Below are positions 33,840-41,917 of a DNA stretch of 64,000 nt, piece by piece. The position numbers and the translations under genes are program-made. Positions within the stretch are counted from its first letter, which is position 1, and each line of letters starts with the position of its first letter. The stretch is taken from the NCBI GenBank assembly GCA_023382975.1, contig JAHDXO010000040.1, forward strand, positions 1 through 64,000, written 5' to 3'. Under the pieces are notes generated by a model. It saw only the letters and a list, made by a program, of their open reading frames with translations. It was not told where the DNA came from and ran no database searches. This stretch comes from Pirellulaceae bacterium (GTDB lineage: Bacteria > Planctomycetota > Planctomycetia > Pirellulales > Pirellulaceae).

Positions 33840-36437
33840 TCAGCGACGCTTCTTTATCCCGTCAATCATGGTCTTCAACTCATTGATGTCTCGCAGAAAT
33901 TGAGCGGGATCGGGAACCGCTGCATTCCGAGCTGTTGAGTGGTCGTGGGCGTCGGTCACGTTCGATGCGAATCGGTGAAGTCGGGTCAACTCCTCGCAAT
34001 CCGTCTGTTGAACCACAACCAAACCTTTCAGCTTCCCGACCTTGATCCAGTCTCGATACCGCTCGACCACATCGTTGAATACCACATCTTGAATGGCCCG
34101 CTCGATTGTCGAACGAAGGCTGCTGTACGCCTGGCGCATTTCCGTTTTGTGCTCCTCGGTCGGGTAGACCAGCCATTTGTTCTGCAGTTGCTGTTGTTGC
34201 TGCTCCAACATCCTGACCCGCTCGTCGAAGCGTTTGTGGTCCCACGGCAACCCCTCGACGCACAGCCCGGCGTGATCTGGCGAGGCCCAGACGAGATGGC
34301 AAACTGCGGACGGCACTCCTTCGTCCTCGACAACAGCCCGAAGCTCGCCGAGGAACACGGTGTCGTGCGTGAACACGATCACTTGTCGCTGCTTGGCTTC
34401 CTCCACCAACCGCTTCGCCACCTTCACCCGCCGGAAATGATCGAGCGACGAAACGGGATCGTCGAAGACGGCACCGCCTTGGTGTCCGGAAAGGGAAAGC
34501 TCCGCAAGGAAAGAAGCGATCGCGATCGCCCGCAACTCGCCCTCGCTCAGGACTTCCTCGAGTTTCGCGGCCTTCGGCAGATCCAGCGTCAGCTTGTGGT
34601 AGGTCTTCCCCGACGAAACGCGGGGTTCCAATTTCGTCTGCAAATAGCCGACCCCCAAATACTGGAACTCTCGGTTCAGCGCGTCCCGCAGGGCCTGCGT
34701 CACCGCCTTTTGCGTTAACTCCTTGCTCTTCAACGACACTGCCCGGCCGCGGGCTCGCAGTTCCTGCTGGCATCCTTTCAGCGCCGCTTCAAGTCGAAGC
34801 TTGGCGACAGCATCCAAAACCGTTTGCCTACGTGACACCAGCTTCATCCGGGCATCGAGTTCGGCGAATTGTCCTTGGAGCACTTGGCGCTGTGCGTCAT
34901 CGGCGGCCTTCTCAAGTGCCTCGGCCCGCTGCGCAATGGCCCGATTCAGGGCTTGGAGCGATTCGCGCGGGTCTTGGGTTATCGCGGGGACCGCGTCCCA
35001 CTGGTGCGTCTGCAGTGACTGCAGCAGGGCTTGTTGCCGATCGAGCAGCAGGGACTCGAACGGTCGCAGTCGGGTCGCAATGCTGGCGTCCTGTTGCGAC
35101 AACTCCTCCATCAACGCTGGGTCGAGCCCCAGGCTCAGGGACTCCTTGGCGACCTTGTCTTTCGCCGTTTCTCGTTCGGCACGCTTACGGTCCGCCGTCT
35201 TCGCGGTATCATTCTTGATGAAGTCGTCAAATCGCTGCAGTCGGGTTCCCCCGTCAGCCAGCGTCTGCTGACAGAGCGGACAGCGGGCCGTGGGTCCGGC
35301 TACCGGGAATGCCTCGCCGGGATAGGCGATCACGGAGAATCTCCTGGCCGCATCAAACAAGACCTGCCACTCCGGTCCGCCCGTGCCTGGGAGCAGCGAC
35401 TCACCGGCTTGAAATTGGCTGGCGGCAAGCTGCTGCGCGGCGATCGCGCTCTCCGTCTCCTGGTCGATCGTCTGAAGGCGGCGCAGGGCATCGTCACCGA
35501 CAGCCAAGATCGCTGCATTGGCCCTGTTGAGCAGAGCAGTCACACGCTGCTGGGTACGTCGCAGGCTCTGGGCCTTCGACTTCGGGTCTTCCTCGCGTAG
35601 CGTCTTGCTGAGTTCCAGATGGGTCTGTCGATCCGCGTCGCTGACAGCGGCGAGCGACTCAACCAAGGTGGGCTCCGTCGCTCCACTGAGTCCTGCGATG
35701 AACTTGCCGACGGCTGTTGGGCCAGCCAGATCTTGAAAGGCCGCAAGATCGACAGTGCATCCGGCAATCTCTTGCGTCAGCCGTTCGCTCAGTCTGGGCA
35801 AGACGACGTTCCCCAGGGCTTCAACCACGTCGAGTCCGTATGGCATGTATGCCACATCCTGCTCCTCGTCCAGGTATGCCCGTGCGCACCGCGAATCGAA
35901 GACCGAGATCGCCGACAACGCATCGGGTGCCGTCTGGTCGTTGACCCACTTGAGTGCCTTCCGCGTTCCGGAGACTTCAACCTCGAAAACTGCTTCCGGC
36001 GTGCCCTGCTGGTTTGCCGGCAAGAACTGATTGGGCAGCACGTTTTCGTCTTGATCCCGAGCGCGGCACGCCCGCTTCAGCACTCGCGAGTACCCCGACT
36101 TGCCCGAGCCGTTATCGCCGTAGACAACGGTGAGTCCGATCGGTGCAAACTTCAGGACTTGATTTCGCACGATCCGGTTGACGTTGTCCAAGTCCTTCAT
36201 CGCCACCAGCGTGATGGGAACGCCGTGGGAAGAGGCGGCTGGAAGGTCCGCGGCACTGAGCGGCTGCGGCTGCCGGTTCTGCGGATCGGGGAGCCCGCGC
36301 GACGACTTCAGCAGCGCGTACAAGTCGTCGTAGTCGCCTGCGTCGAGCGTCTGCTTCTGGAACAGACGCCGAACCGCATCAGACTGCCACGGCTCCAGGT
36401 TGGCGGACCACTCGTAGATATCATGCAGCAAGCTCAT
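33840..36437 (-). CDS. RloC/PrrC-like SMC-type ATPase, putative anticodon nuclease
   Basis: 865 aa from the ATG at 36437 (GAGGGA upstream). An ABC/SMC-type head is split across the chain: Walker A VVYGDNGSGKSGYSRVL (about 104-120), then coiled coils, a zinc-hook-like ARCPLCQQT, more coiled coil, then the ABC signature LSEGELRAIAIASFLAELSLSG, Walker B GGAVFDDPVSSLDH, and the H-loop VIVFTHDTVF. C-terminal to the head lies LRSTIERAIQDVVFNDVVERYRD, an R-x3-E element, and LHRFASNVTDAH about 45 residues later. This R-x3-E...H order is that of PrrC/RloC tRNA anticodon nucleases, and the CxxC hook is typical of RloC. An AAA_13-type ATPase without nuclease activity is the alternative. It is the last gene of the island. 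Confidence 0.7.
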   Translation of the reverse strand: MSLLHDIYEWSANLEPWQSDAVRRLFQKQTLDAGDYDDLYALLKSSRGLPDPQNRQPQPLSAADLPAASSHGVPITLVAMKDLDNVNRIVRNQVLKFAPIGLTVVYGDNGSGKSGYSRVLKRACRARDQDENVLPNQFLPANQQGTPEAVFEVEVSGTRKALKWVNDQTAPDALSAISVFDSRCARAYLDEEQDVAYMPYGLDVVEALGNVVLPRLSERLTQEIAGCTVDLAAFQDLAGPTAVGKFIAGLSGATEPTLVESLAAVSDADRQTHLELSKTLREEDPKSKAQSLRRTQQRVTALLNRANAAILAVGDDALRRLQTIDQETESAIAAQQLAASQFQAGESLLPGTGGPEWQVLFDAARRFSVIAYPGEAFPVAGPTARCPLCQQTLADGGTRLQRFDDFIKNDTAKTADRKRAERETAKDKVAKESLSLGLDPALMEELSQQDASIATRLRPFESLLLDRQQALLQSLQTHQWDAVPAITQDPRESLQALNRAIAQRAEALEKAADDAQRQVLQGQFAELDARMKLVSRRQTVLDAVAKLRLEAALKGCQQELRARGRAVSLKSKELTQKAVTQALRDALNREFQYLGVGYLQTKLEPRVSSGKTYHKLTLDLPKAAKLEEVLSEGELRAIAIASFLAELSLSGHQGGAVFDDPVSSLDHFRRVKVAKRLVEEAKQRQVIVFTHDTVFLGELRAVVEDEGVPSAVCHLVWASPDHAGLCVEGLPWDHKRFDERVRMLEQQQQQLQNKWLVYPTEEHKTEMRQAYSSLRSTIERAIQDVVFNDVVERYRDWIKVGKLKGLVVVQQTDCEELTRLHRFASNVTDAHDHSTARNAAVPDPAQFLRDINELKTMIDGIKKRR

Positions 36438-36532
36438 GGACTTCCCTCGAATCGTATGACCGTCGTCAAACCAAGATACCATGCGAAGGACACCACCAAA
36501 AGCCAAGCGAAGCTTGGCAGTTCAGTGTGACG

Positions 36533-36637
36533 AGCGCCCTGGAAGCCTGCGGAGGCAACAAGACGGCCGCCGCCAATTCGCTCGGCATGAAAGCCTCGAC
36601 CTTCCGCGACAAACTGGCCAAGTACGGGCTAAAATAG
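36533..36637 (+). repeat. Direct repeat, right copy (attR-like), displaced 3' end of the regulator gene
   Basis: Copy of 23136-23240 with four differences, ending in TAG instead of TGA. It encodes the same Fis-type helix-turn-helix tail but has no upstream gene, so it is a gene fragment. It marks the right edge of the island. Confidence 0.93.
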
Positions 36638-36778
36638 TCAAGAGCCATTTGTCGGACAGAATCCCGCTTCGAAAAACAAACCCGAATGGAGCCGATTCAG
36701 ACATTCGGCAGAATTGCGACGTAGGGTAGAATTCGAGCCGTGCGCCGAACCGTCGCGTCCTCTACGTGGAAGCAGGTC

Positions 36779-37402
36779 ATGTCGCGTGAAGATGATGGGA
36801 TTCAAAGTTCGTTGGCACCTCCGGGAGCGGGACTGCCCGTTGTCCAAGCGTTCGTCCTGCGCCATCTGATCTTCCCCGCCTACTGCCTGACTACCTCGTG
36901 GGACAAGGCGCTGGCGGCGTTTCAGGCGGAAGGACTGCGGATGATTTCGCTGGTCGAGCGGCTGACCGACGAACAGTTGCAGCGGCGTGTCTTGGTCAAG
37001 GCGCCGCTGGGCATCGAGGACAGTTCCCGTTACTGGTCGGCCGCGATGGTCTTGGAGCATCTGATCGAAGTCGGCTCGCGGGTCGCCGTCGGAATCATCG
37101 AGTTGACGCATGGAACCCAGGTCACCATCAAGGCGGATATCGCCGACGTGAAGCCCAAGGGCGGCCAAGGCCCGCAGATCATCGAGGACTACCGGCAGTT
37201 CCTGGAGGATTACACACGGATGATCGACGAGGAGGCAGGCGACCGCGCGAGCCGCTCCCGACACCTCCATCCTTGGTTCGGCGAACTGAATGCTCATCAA
37301 TGGAATTGCCTGGGCGCCGTCCACCAGTCCGTCCATCGAAAACAACTGGAACGGATCATCGCCGGGCTGGATGGCCCGCCTGCGGCGGGTAACAGCGGTT
37401 GA
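36779..37402 (+). CDS. DinB-like / DUF1569-type helical protein
   Basis: A 207-aa cytoplasmic protein, mainly helical, resembling the DinB superfamily four-helix bundle: WSAAMVLEHLIEVGSR near residue 80 and a late HPWFGELNAHQWNCLGAVHQSVHRKQLERI near residue 160 provide the three-histidine pattern (H in VLEHLI, H-x-W, H-x3-H) expected of a metal site. Such proteins are thought to be metal-dependent hydrolases or thiol transferases; the function here is unknown. The ATG at 36779 (AAGCAGG upstream) gives MSREDDG; a GTG 13 codons earlier is less likely. It is the first chromosomal gene to the right of the island. Confidence 0.65.
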   Translation: MSREDDGIQSSLAPPGAGLPVVQAFVLRHLIFPAYCLTTSWDKALAAFQAEGLRMISLVERLTDEQLQRRVLVKAPLGIEDSSRYWSAAMVLEHLIEVGSRVAVGIIELTHGTQVTIKADIADVKPKGGQGPQIIEDYRQFLEDYTRMIDEEAGDRASRSRHLHPWFGELNAHQWNCLGAVHQSVHRKQLERIIAGLDGPPAAGNSG

Positions 37403-37687
37403 CTCGTTCGAACCGATATCGCCAACGATTGGGCGTGCGACGCGATCGCAGCCGTGGAATGGTCGGTCGATGGGCGTCGGAATGGTTGCATTGACCAGGT
37501 TTTCGAGTAAACTCTGTCCGTGTTTCCCGTGGTTGCTGTCGTCGCGAACAAGGATGTCCGTTTGTTGAAGAAGGCAATTCAGGGGGAGCGTCGGTTCGGT
37601 CGCTTGTCCGGCGAGAGCCGGAATTTGTTCAGCCTGGATTACCGGGCGGAAACCACAATTCACGGCAACTCGGAAAGCGCTGAATTC

Positions 37688-37784
37688 GGAAGTGCTTGGC
37701 GGGCTGGTGCCCCCCGCGGTCTTCAAAATCGTTGAGCCGTCGGTCAAGCCGGCGGTTGGTGGGTTCGATTCCCATGCACTTCCG
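37688..37784 (+). tRNA. selC: tRNA-Sec (anticodon UCA)
   Basis: 97 nt with the features special to bacterial selenocysteine tRNA: an 8-bp acceptor stem (GGAAGTGC/GCACTTCC), anticodon loop CTTCAAA with TCA at 37723-37725, a long variable arm with a 7-bp stem (CCGTCGG/CCGGCGG), and a 5-bp T stem closing TTCGATT. The discriminator is G as usual; CCA is not encoded. Its presence implies a working selenocysteine pathway (SelA, SelB, SelD) elsewhere in the genome. It lies 31 bp before cysC. Confidence 0.93.
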
Positions 37785-37815
37785 CTGCCTTTCATTTTGA
37801 TCGCTGGCGGCAATT

Positions 37816-38481
37816 ATGGTCGAAAAAACTCTGGTGACTTGGCATCCCCACGCGGTGGCGCGCGAGGACCGCGAGCGACTCAACGGGCACCGCGGCTGTG
37901 TGGTTTGGTTCACGGGGTACAGTGGTTGCGGCAAGAGCACGGTGGCCAACGCCTTGGACGGCCGGCTGTTTGAACTGGGGATTCACAGTTTTGTCCTGGA
38001 CGGCGACAACATTCGCCACGGATTGAATGCCAGCCCGGCGATGCTGACGGATTTCGGCGAGGAGTACGCTCGGCGATTCGGCTTGGCTTTCTCGGAGCAG
38101 GATCGTCAGGAGAACATCCGTCGGATCGGTGCCGTGGCCGAGCTGTTCGCATCGGCGGGAATCGTGACGCTGACGGCCTTCGTTAGTCCCTATCGTCGCG
38201 ATCGTGATGCTGTCCGTCGTCTGGTCGAGTCCAGCGGTCGGCCTGGAGATTTCGTCGAGGTGTTTGTCGACACTCCGCTGGAGATCTGCGAAGCGCGCGA
38301 TCCGAAAGGTTTGTACAAGAAGGCTCGTGCCGGCGAGCTGTCTGGCATGACCGGAATCGACGATCCCTATGAACCACCTCTGCGTCCGGAATTGACGCTG
38401 GACGGTGCCAGTCGATCTCCGGAGGACTTGGCCGGCCAGGTGATCGATTGGTTGCGTCACGCGGGCCAGATTCCGGGCTGA
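37816..38481 (+). CDS. cysC: Adenylylsulfate (APS) kinase
   Basis: Phosphorylates adenosine 5'-phosphosulfate to PAPS, for sulfate assimilation or for sulfation of glycans. The 221-aa protein has the P-loop WFTGYSGCGKSTVANAL, the APS-binding LDGDNIRHGLN, NIRRIGAVAELFASAGIVTLTAFVSPYRRDRD and DPKGLYKKARAGEL with GMTGIDDPYEPP. Relative to E. coli CysC there is an insertion of about 15 residues after RHGLN (ASPAMLTDFGEEYARRF) before the FSEQDRQENIRR block. It stands alone here, without cysD/N. PAPS supply would suit an organism rich in sulfatases and sulfated polymers. Confidence 0.93.
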   Translation: MVEKTLVTWHPHAVAREDRERLNGHRGCVVWFTGYSGCGKSTVANALDGRLFELGIHSFVLDGDNIRHGLNASPAMLTDFGEEYARRFGLAFSEQDRQENIRRIGAVAELFASAGIVTLTAFVSPYRRDRDAVRRLVESSGRPGDFVEVFVDTPLEICEARDPKGLYKKARAGELSGMTGIDDPYEPPLRPELTLDGASRSPEDLAGQVIDWLRHAGQIPG

Positions 38482-38530
38482 GATTCCCGGTTGTCTTTCC
38501 GGCTGGAAAGGCACTTGGTCATGGGATATC

Positions 38531-39790
38531 ATGCGGCTTTGGCGGAAAATGGGCTGTCCGGTCCCTTGGCTCCACGGGATTGCCGCGAGCGTGGAATACG
38601 ACTTCATCAACAACCAGCGCGATCTGAACCGGTTCTGCCGGACCGTCGATGATGCGCCAGTCGTCGCATTCGACACTGAATTCGTGTCGGAAGACCGCTA
38701 CCGGCCCGAGTTGTGCCTGGTCCAAGTAGCTGTCGCGGGTCGCTTCGCGGTTATCGACCCGTTGGCGATCAAGGAGATGGCTCCGTTTTGGGAACTGTTG
38801 TCGGTCGAGGGACGCGAGACGATCGTCCACGCCGGTCGGCAGGAGTTGTGTTTCTGTCTGGAAGCGACCGGAAAACGTCCGGCCCGCTTGTTCGACACAC
38901 AGATCGCGGCCGGTTTGATCGGATTGGAATACCCGGCCGCCTACAGCACGCTGCTCCAGAAGCTGTTGAACAAGGCGTTGGGCAAGGGCGAGACCCGAAC
39001 CGATTGGCGCCGCCGCCCGCTTTCCCAACGCCAGATCGAATACGCCGTGCTCGACGTGATGCATCTGGAACCGTTGCGGAATTTGCTGTACCAACGTATC
39101 GAGGCGTTGGGACGGTCCGGCTGGCTCCGGGACGAAATGGATCAATGGCAGTCGCAGATCGAGCAGGCCGAGTACAGCGAACGGTGGCGGCGGATGGCTG
39201 GCTTGGCGGGCCTTTCGCCCAAGTCGCTGGCGATCGTGCGCGAACTATGGTTGTGGCGAGACGCGGAAGCGAAACGCTTGGACCGGCCGCCGCGCCGTAT
39301 CTTGCGCGACGACCTGATTGTCGAAGTGGCCAAACGCGGACTGGCCGATATCGGCGCGTTGAAGGTATTGCGCGGGATGAACCACCGCGACAAGCTCCAC
39401 TATCTGCCATCCGTCTCCGATTGCATTGAACGGGCGGTCAACATGCCGCCCGATCAGTGGCCAAGGACGCCGCGGCGCAAGTCGAGTCGCCCACGGCTGA
39501 ATCTGCTCGGTCAATTCCTGGCCACCGCGCTGAGCAGTGTTTGCCACGCGAAGCATGTCGCACCCAGTCTGGTAGGAACCGTGGACGATGTGCGCGACTT
39601 GATCGCCTGGCACCTGCGGCTGGAAGGATTCGCCGATGGTCACCCGCCCAGCTTGGCTTGTGGTTGGCGTTGCGAGGTGGTGGGCCGAACGATCGAAGAC
39701 GTGCTGTCCGGCAAATTGGCGATCCGCGTTGGGGATGCGTTGGGAGACCATCCGCTGAGCTTCGAAGCGTTACAGGATACACCGCAATGA
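38531..39790 (+). CDS. rnd: Ribonuclease D-like 3'-5' exonuclease with HRDC domain
   Basis: Processes the 3' ends of tRNA and other stable RNAs. The 419-aa sequence has exonuclease motif I VVAFDTEFV (D and E), motif III YAVLDVMHL (Y-x3-D), and one HRDC domain (LAIVRELWLWRDAEAKRLDRPPRRILRDD) at about 215-295, followed by a second helical region. At motif II it reads HAGRQELCF where most family members have HA..DL; the third catalytic Asp thus appears to be Glu. The start ATG at 38531 is the first in frame, though homology begins only at EYDFIN (about residue 22), so a GTG near 38591 is possible. Its stop overlaps the next gene's ATG. Confidence 0.87.
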   Translation: MRLWRKMGCPVPWLHGIAASVEYDFINNQRDLNRFCRTVDDAPVVAFDTEFVSEDRYRPELCLVQVAVAGRFAVIDPLAIKEMAPFWELLSVEGRETIVHAGRQELCFCLEATGKRPARLFDTQIAAGLIGLEYPAAYSTLLQKLLNKALGKGETRTDWRRRPLSQRQIEYAVLDVMHLEPLRNLLYQRIEALGRSGWLRDEMDQWQSQIEQAEYSERWRRMAGLAGLSPKSLAIVRELWLWRDAEAKRLDRPPRRILRDDLIVEVAKRGLADIGALKVLRGMNHRDKLHYLPSVSDCIERAVNMPPDQWPRTPRRKSSRPRLNLLGQFLATALSSVCHAKHVAPSLVGTVDDVRDLIAWHLRLEGFADGHPPSLACGWRCEVVGRTIEDVLSGKLAIRVGDALGDHPLSFEALQDTPQ

Positions 39791-40887
39791 GCCGATACTG
39801 CACAATGAACCCCGCGGCTCGAACGTCGCCGTCCGACTCGCGAGAGTGGGACAGGCACCGGGCCTCCATGCACCGGAGTCAGACCAAACTTCGCCGTTGC
39901 TTCGGGGCAGGCTGGGCGTTGCTGATGACCGCGACCGTTCTGGCGGGCGCGGGCGAATTGCCACCGTCCCATTCCGTCGAGCCTCAGTTGTACGCCACGG
40001 GATTCGCTTTTGCCGAAGGCCCCGCGCTGGACCGGGACGGCAATCTGTTCGTCGTCAATTATCGCACGAAGGGCACCATCGGCCGCATTGCGCCCGACGG
40101 AACCGCGTCCATCTGGTGCGATCTCAGCGAACAGGCAACGCCCGATGGCCGCAAGAGTCAGGCGAACGGTTTGAAGATCGACAGTTCCGGACGTTTGATC
40201 GTCGCCGACGCCGGTGGTGGGCGGGTGCTCCGCGTGTCCGCCGACGGGAAGCAGATCGAGGTCTTGGCCGACCGCTGCGACGGAGTTCGGTTCCAGTCGG
40301 TCAACGATGTGGCGCTCGACCGGCAAGGCAATATCTACTTCACCGATCCGGGCGACTCCAGCGCTGACCAACCAGTCGGTGCGGTCTACCGGTACGATAT
40401 CCACACGAAGCGGACGACGCTGTTGGCCTCGAAGCTCGCGTTTCCCAACGGGTTGGCCGTGACGCTCGATCAACGGCAGTTGTGCGTTGCCGAGAGCCAC
40501 CGCTACCGATTGCTGCTATTCGATTTGGATCCTCGGTCGGGAACCGTCAGCAACCAGCGCGTGCTGATCGATTTTCCTCGCGAGAATCAGGGGGAACTCG
40601 TCGGCGGCGACTATCCGCCGGACGGGATGATTTTCGACGCCCAAGGACGGCTCTACGTGGCCATGTGGACCGGTGGAGTGATCAATGTGGTGGAACTTTC
40701 CAGCGGACAACTGATCCGCCAGTATTCGGCCGGCGGCTTGCAAGCCACCAATTGCCATTTTCACGCACCGTATCTGTACGTGACCGTGGCCGCGAAAGAA
40801 GCCGTCTTCCGCTTGAAACTGGACGTGGCAGGTTTCGAGTACGTCACGCCGGTCTCGGCGGATACCCAACCGCCCACGATGCCATGA
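39787..40887 (+). CDS. Secreted SMP-30/gluconolactonase-like beta-propeller
   Basis: Probable exported lactonase. The propeller blades carry the family repeats: FAFAEGPALDRDGNLFVVNY, ANGLKIDSSGRLIVADAGGGRVLRV, SVNDVALDRQGNIYFTDPGDS, FPNGLAVTLDQRQLCVAES and PPDGMIFDAQGRLYVAMWTGG. The first Glu (AEGPA), the Asn in VNDVA, the Asn in FPNGLA and Asp in PPDGM fit the metal ligands of gluconolactonases. The ATG at 39787 overlaps the RNase D stop (ATGA), but a signal peptide begins only at the ATG at 39868 (MHRSQTKLRRCFGAGWALLM), so the true start may be there. Substrate unknown. Confidence 0.85.
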   Translation: MSRYCTMNPAARTSPSDSREWDRHRASMHRSQTKLRRCFGAGWALLMTATVLAGAGELPPSHSVEPQLYATGFAFAEGPALDRDGNLFVVNYRTKGTIGRIAPDGTASIWCDLSEQATPDGRKSQANGLKIDSSGRLIVADAGGGRVLRVSADGKQIEVLADRCDGVRFQSVNDVALDRQGNIYFTDPGDSSADQPVGAVYRYDIHTKRTTLLASKLAFPNGLAVTLDQRQLCVAESHRYRLLLFDLDPRSGTVSNQRVLIDFPRENQGELVGGDYPPDGMIFDAQGRLYVAMWTGGVINVVELSSGQLIRQYSAGGLQATNCHFHAPYLYVTVAAKEAVFRLKLDVAGFEYVTPVSADTQPPTMP

Positions 40888-40998
40888 AAGTGCCCAGACT
40901 GCCCGGTTTCTGCGATTTGCATTGACAGCAATTCACCTGGGCCCTATGATCCCGTGAGTCCGATATTCTGATGCTTGCTTGGCTTTGGAAAGGAAAGC

Positions 40999-41877
40999 AT
41001 GGCGTTCCAGACTGGATTTGAACACATCGTCCGCGAAGGCGAACTGCTGGCGAAGTATACTTGGCTGCGGCTGGGGGGAGCGGCACAGTATTTTGCCGAA
41101 CCGACAACGTTGGACGAGTTGGTCGGGTTGGTCCGCCGCTGCCGCGAAGAAGACCAGCCGGTGCGATTGCTGGGCGGCGGATCGAACTTGCTGGTCCGAG
41201 CCGAGGGCGTGCCGGGACTGGTCATCAGCCTAACGGCTGCCGAATTCGCGGGCGTTTCGGTTCGGAACGGAGTGTTGACCGCCGGCGGCGCCGCCAAGTT
41301 GTCGCATCTGATCGCTTCGGCCGTCCGCGAAGGCCTTGGAGGGCTGGAGCCGTTGGTCGGCATCCCCGGATCGGTCGGCGGCGCATTGCACGGCAATGCC
41401 AGTTGCCAGGGAACGGACATCGGGCAGTACACTCGCGCGGCGACCGTGCTGACTTATGCGGGCGAAGTAGTCGCGCGGCAGCGCGACGAACTGGTGTTCG
41501 CCTACCGGGAAAGCAGTCTGGACGAATTGGTCATTCTCGACGCTCGATTCGAATTGGAACCCAGCGATTCGAAGGAGTTGACCAAACGGATGCAGCAGCA
41601 ATGGATCGTGAACAAGGCGGCTCAGCCGCTTCAGAACGAGAACACCGCCATGATCTTCCGCGATCCGGGAGGGGTTAGTGCGGCAAGTCTGATCGAAGAG
41701 GCGGGCTTGAAAGCCGCACGCTTCGGCGGAGCCTGCATCAGTGACCGAAATGCGAACTACATCGTCACCGAACCCGAAGCGACCAGCGACGACGTGTTGG
41801 AGCTGATTGAATATCTGCGGCAACGCGTGTCCGAGCGACTGGGTGTCGATCTACAAACCGCGGTCGACATCTGGTGA
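40999..41877 (+). CDS. murB: UDP-N-acetylenolpyruvoylglucosamine reductase
   Basis: FAD/NADPH enzyme that makes UDP-N-acetylmuramate in peptidoglycan synthesis. The ATG at 40999 follows AAAGGAAAG and gives 292 aa. Motifs: NTWRLGG-equivalent AKYTWLRLGGAAQYFAEP, the FAD loop LLGGGSNLLVRAEGVPGLVI, GLEPLVGIPGSVGGALHGNAS, the catalytic-region FAYRESSL, and NTAMIFRDPGG...GLKAARFGGACISDRNANYIV, which holds the reactive Ser in RDPGGVSAASLI context and the late Glu. The lack of the extra C-terminal loop places it in the type II MurB group. An ftsQ-like gene follows after 40 bp, as in cell-wall/division clusters. Confidence 0.94.
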   Translation: MAFQTGFEHIVREGELLAKYTWLRLGGAAQYFAEPTTLDELVGLVRRCREEDQPVRLLGGGSNLLVRAEGVPGLVISLTAAEFAGVSVRNGVLTAGGAAKLSHLIASAVREGLGGLEPLVGIPGSVGGALHGNASCQGTDIGQYTRAATVLTYAGEVVARQRDELVFAYRESSLDELVILDARFELEPSDSKELTKRMQQQWIVNKAAQPLQNENTAMIFRDPGGVSAASLIEEAGLKAARFGGACISDRNANYIVTEPEATSDDVLELIEYLRQRVSERLGVDLQTAVDIW

Positions 41878-41917
41878 TGGCAACAACACGTCGCGCAGGT
41901 GCAAGGAGGCACGAGCG

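Larger units (their letters stand above)
23241..36637. mobile_element. Genomic (defence) island integrated at the 3' end of a sigma-54 regulator gene
   Basis: The segment is bounded by the 105-bp direct repeats at 23136-23240 and 36533-36637. It carries a TIR-MoxR-vWA-NACHT/FGE operon on the plus strand and a PD-(D/E)XK protein plus an RloC-like ATPase on the minus strand. The repeat restores the 3' coding end of the target gene, the usual arrangement for islands that use site-specific recombination in a protein gene. No integrase, transposase or relaxase is recognisable inside, so the element is either degenerate or was moved in trans. Boundaries are exact at the level of the repeats; the crossover point within them is unknown. 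Confidence 0.7.

Noticed and set aside
23241..36637. Integrase, relaxase or reverse transcriptase inside the island
   Set aside because: All frames above 60 codons were read; none shows tyrosine/serine recombinase, relaxase or YxDD reverse-transcriptase motifs.
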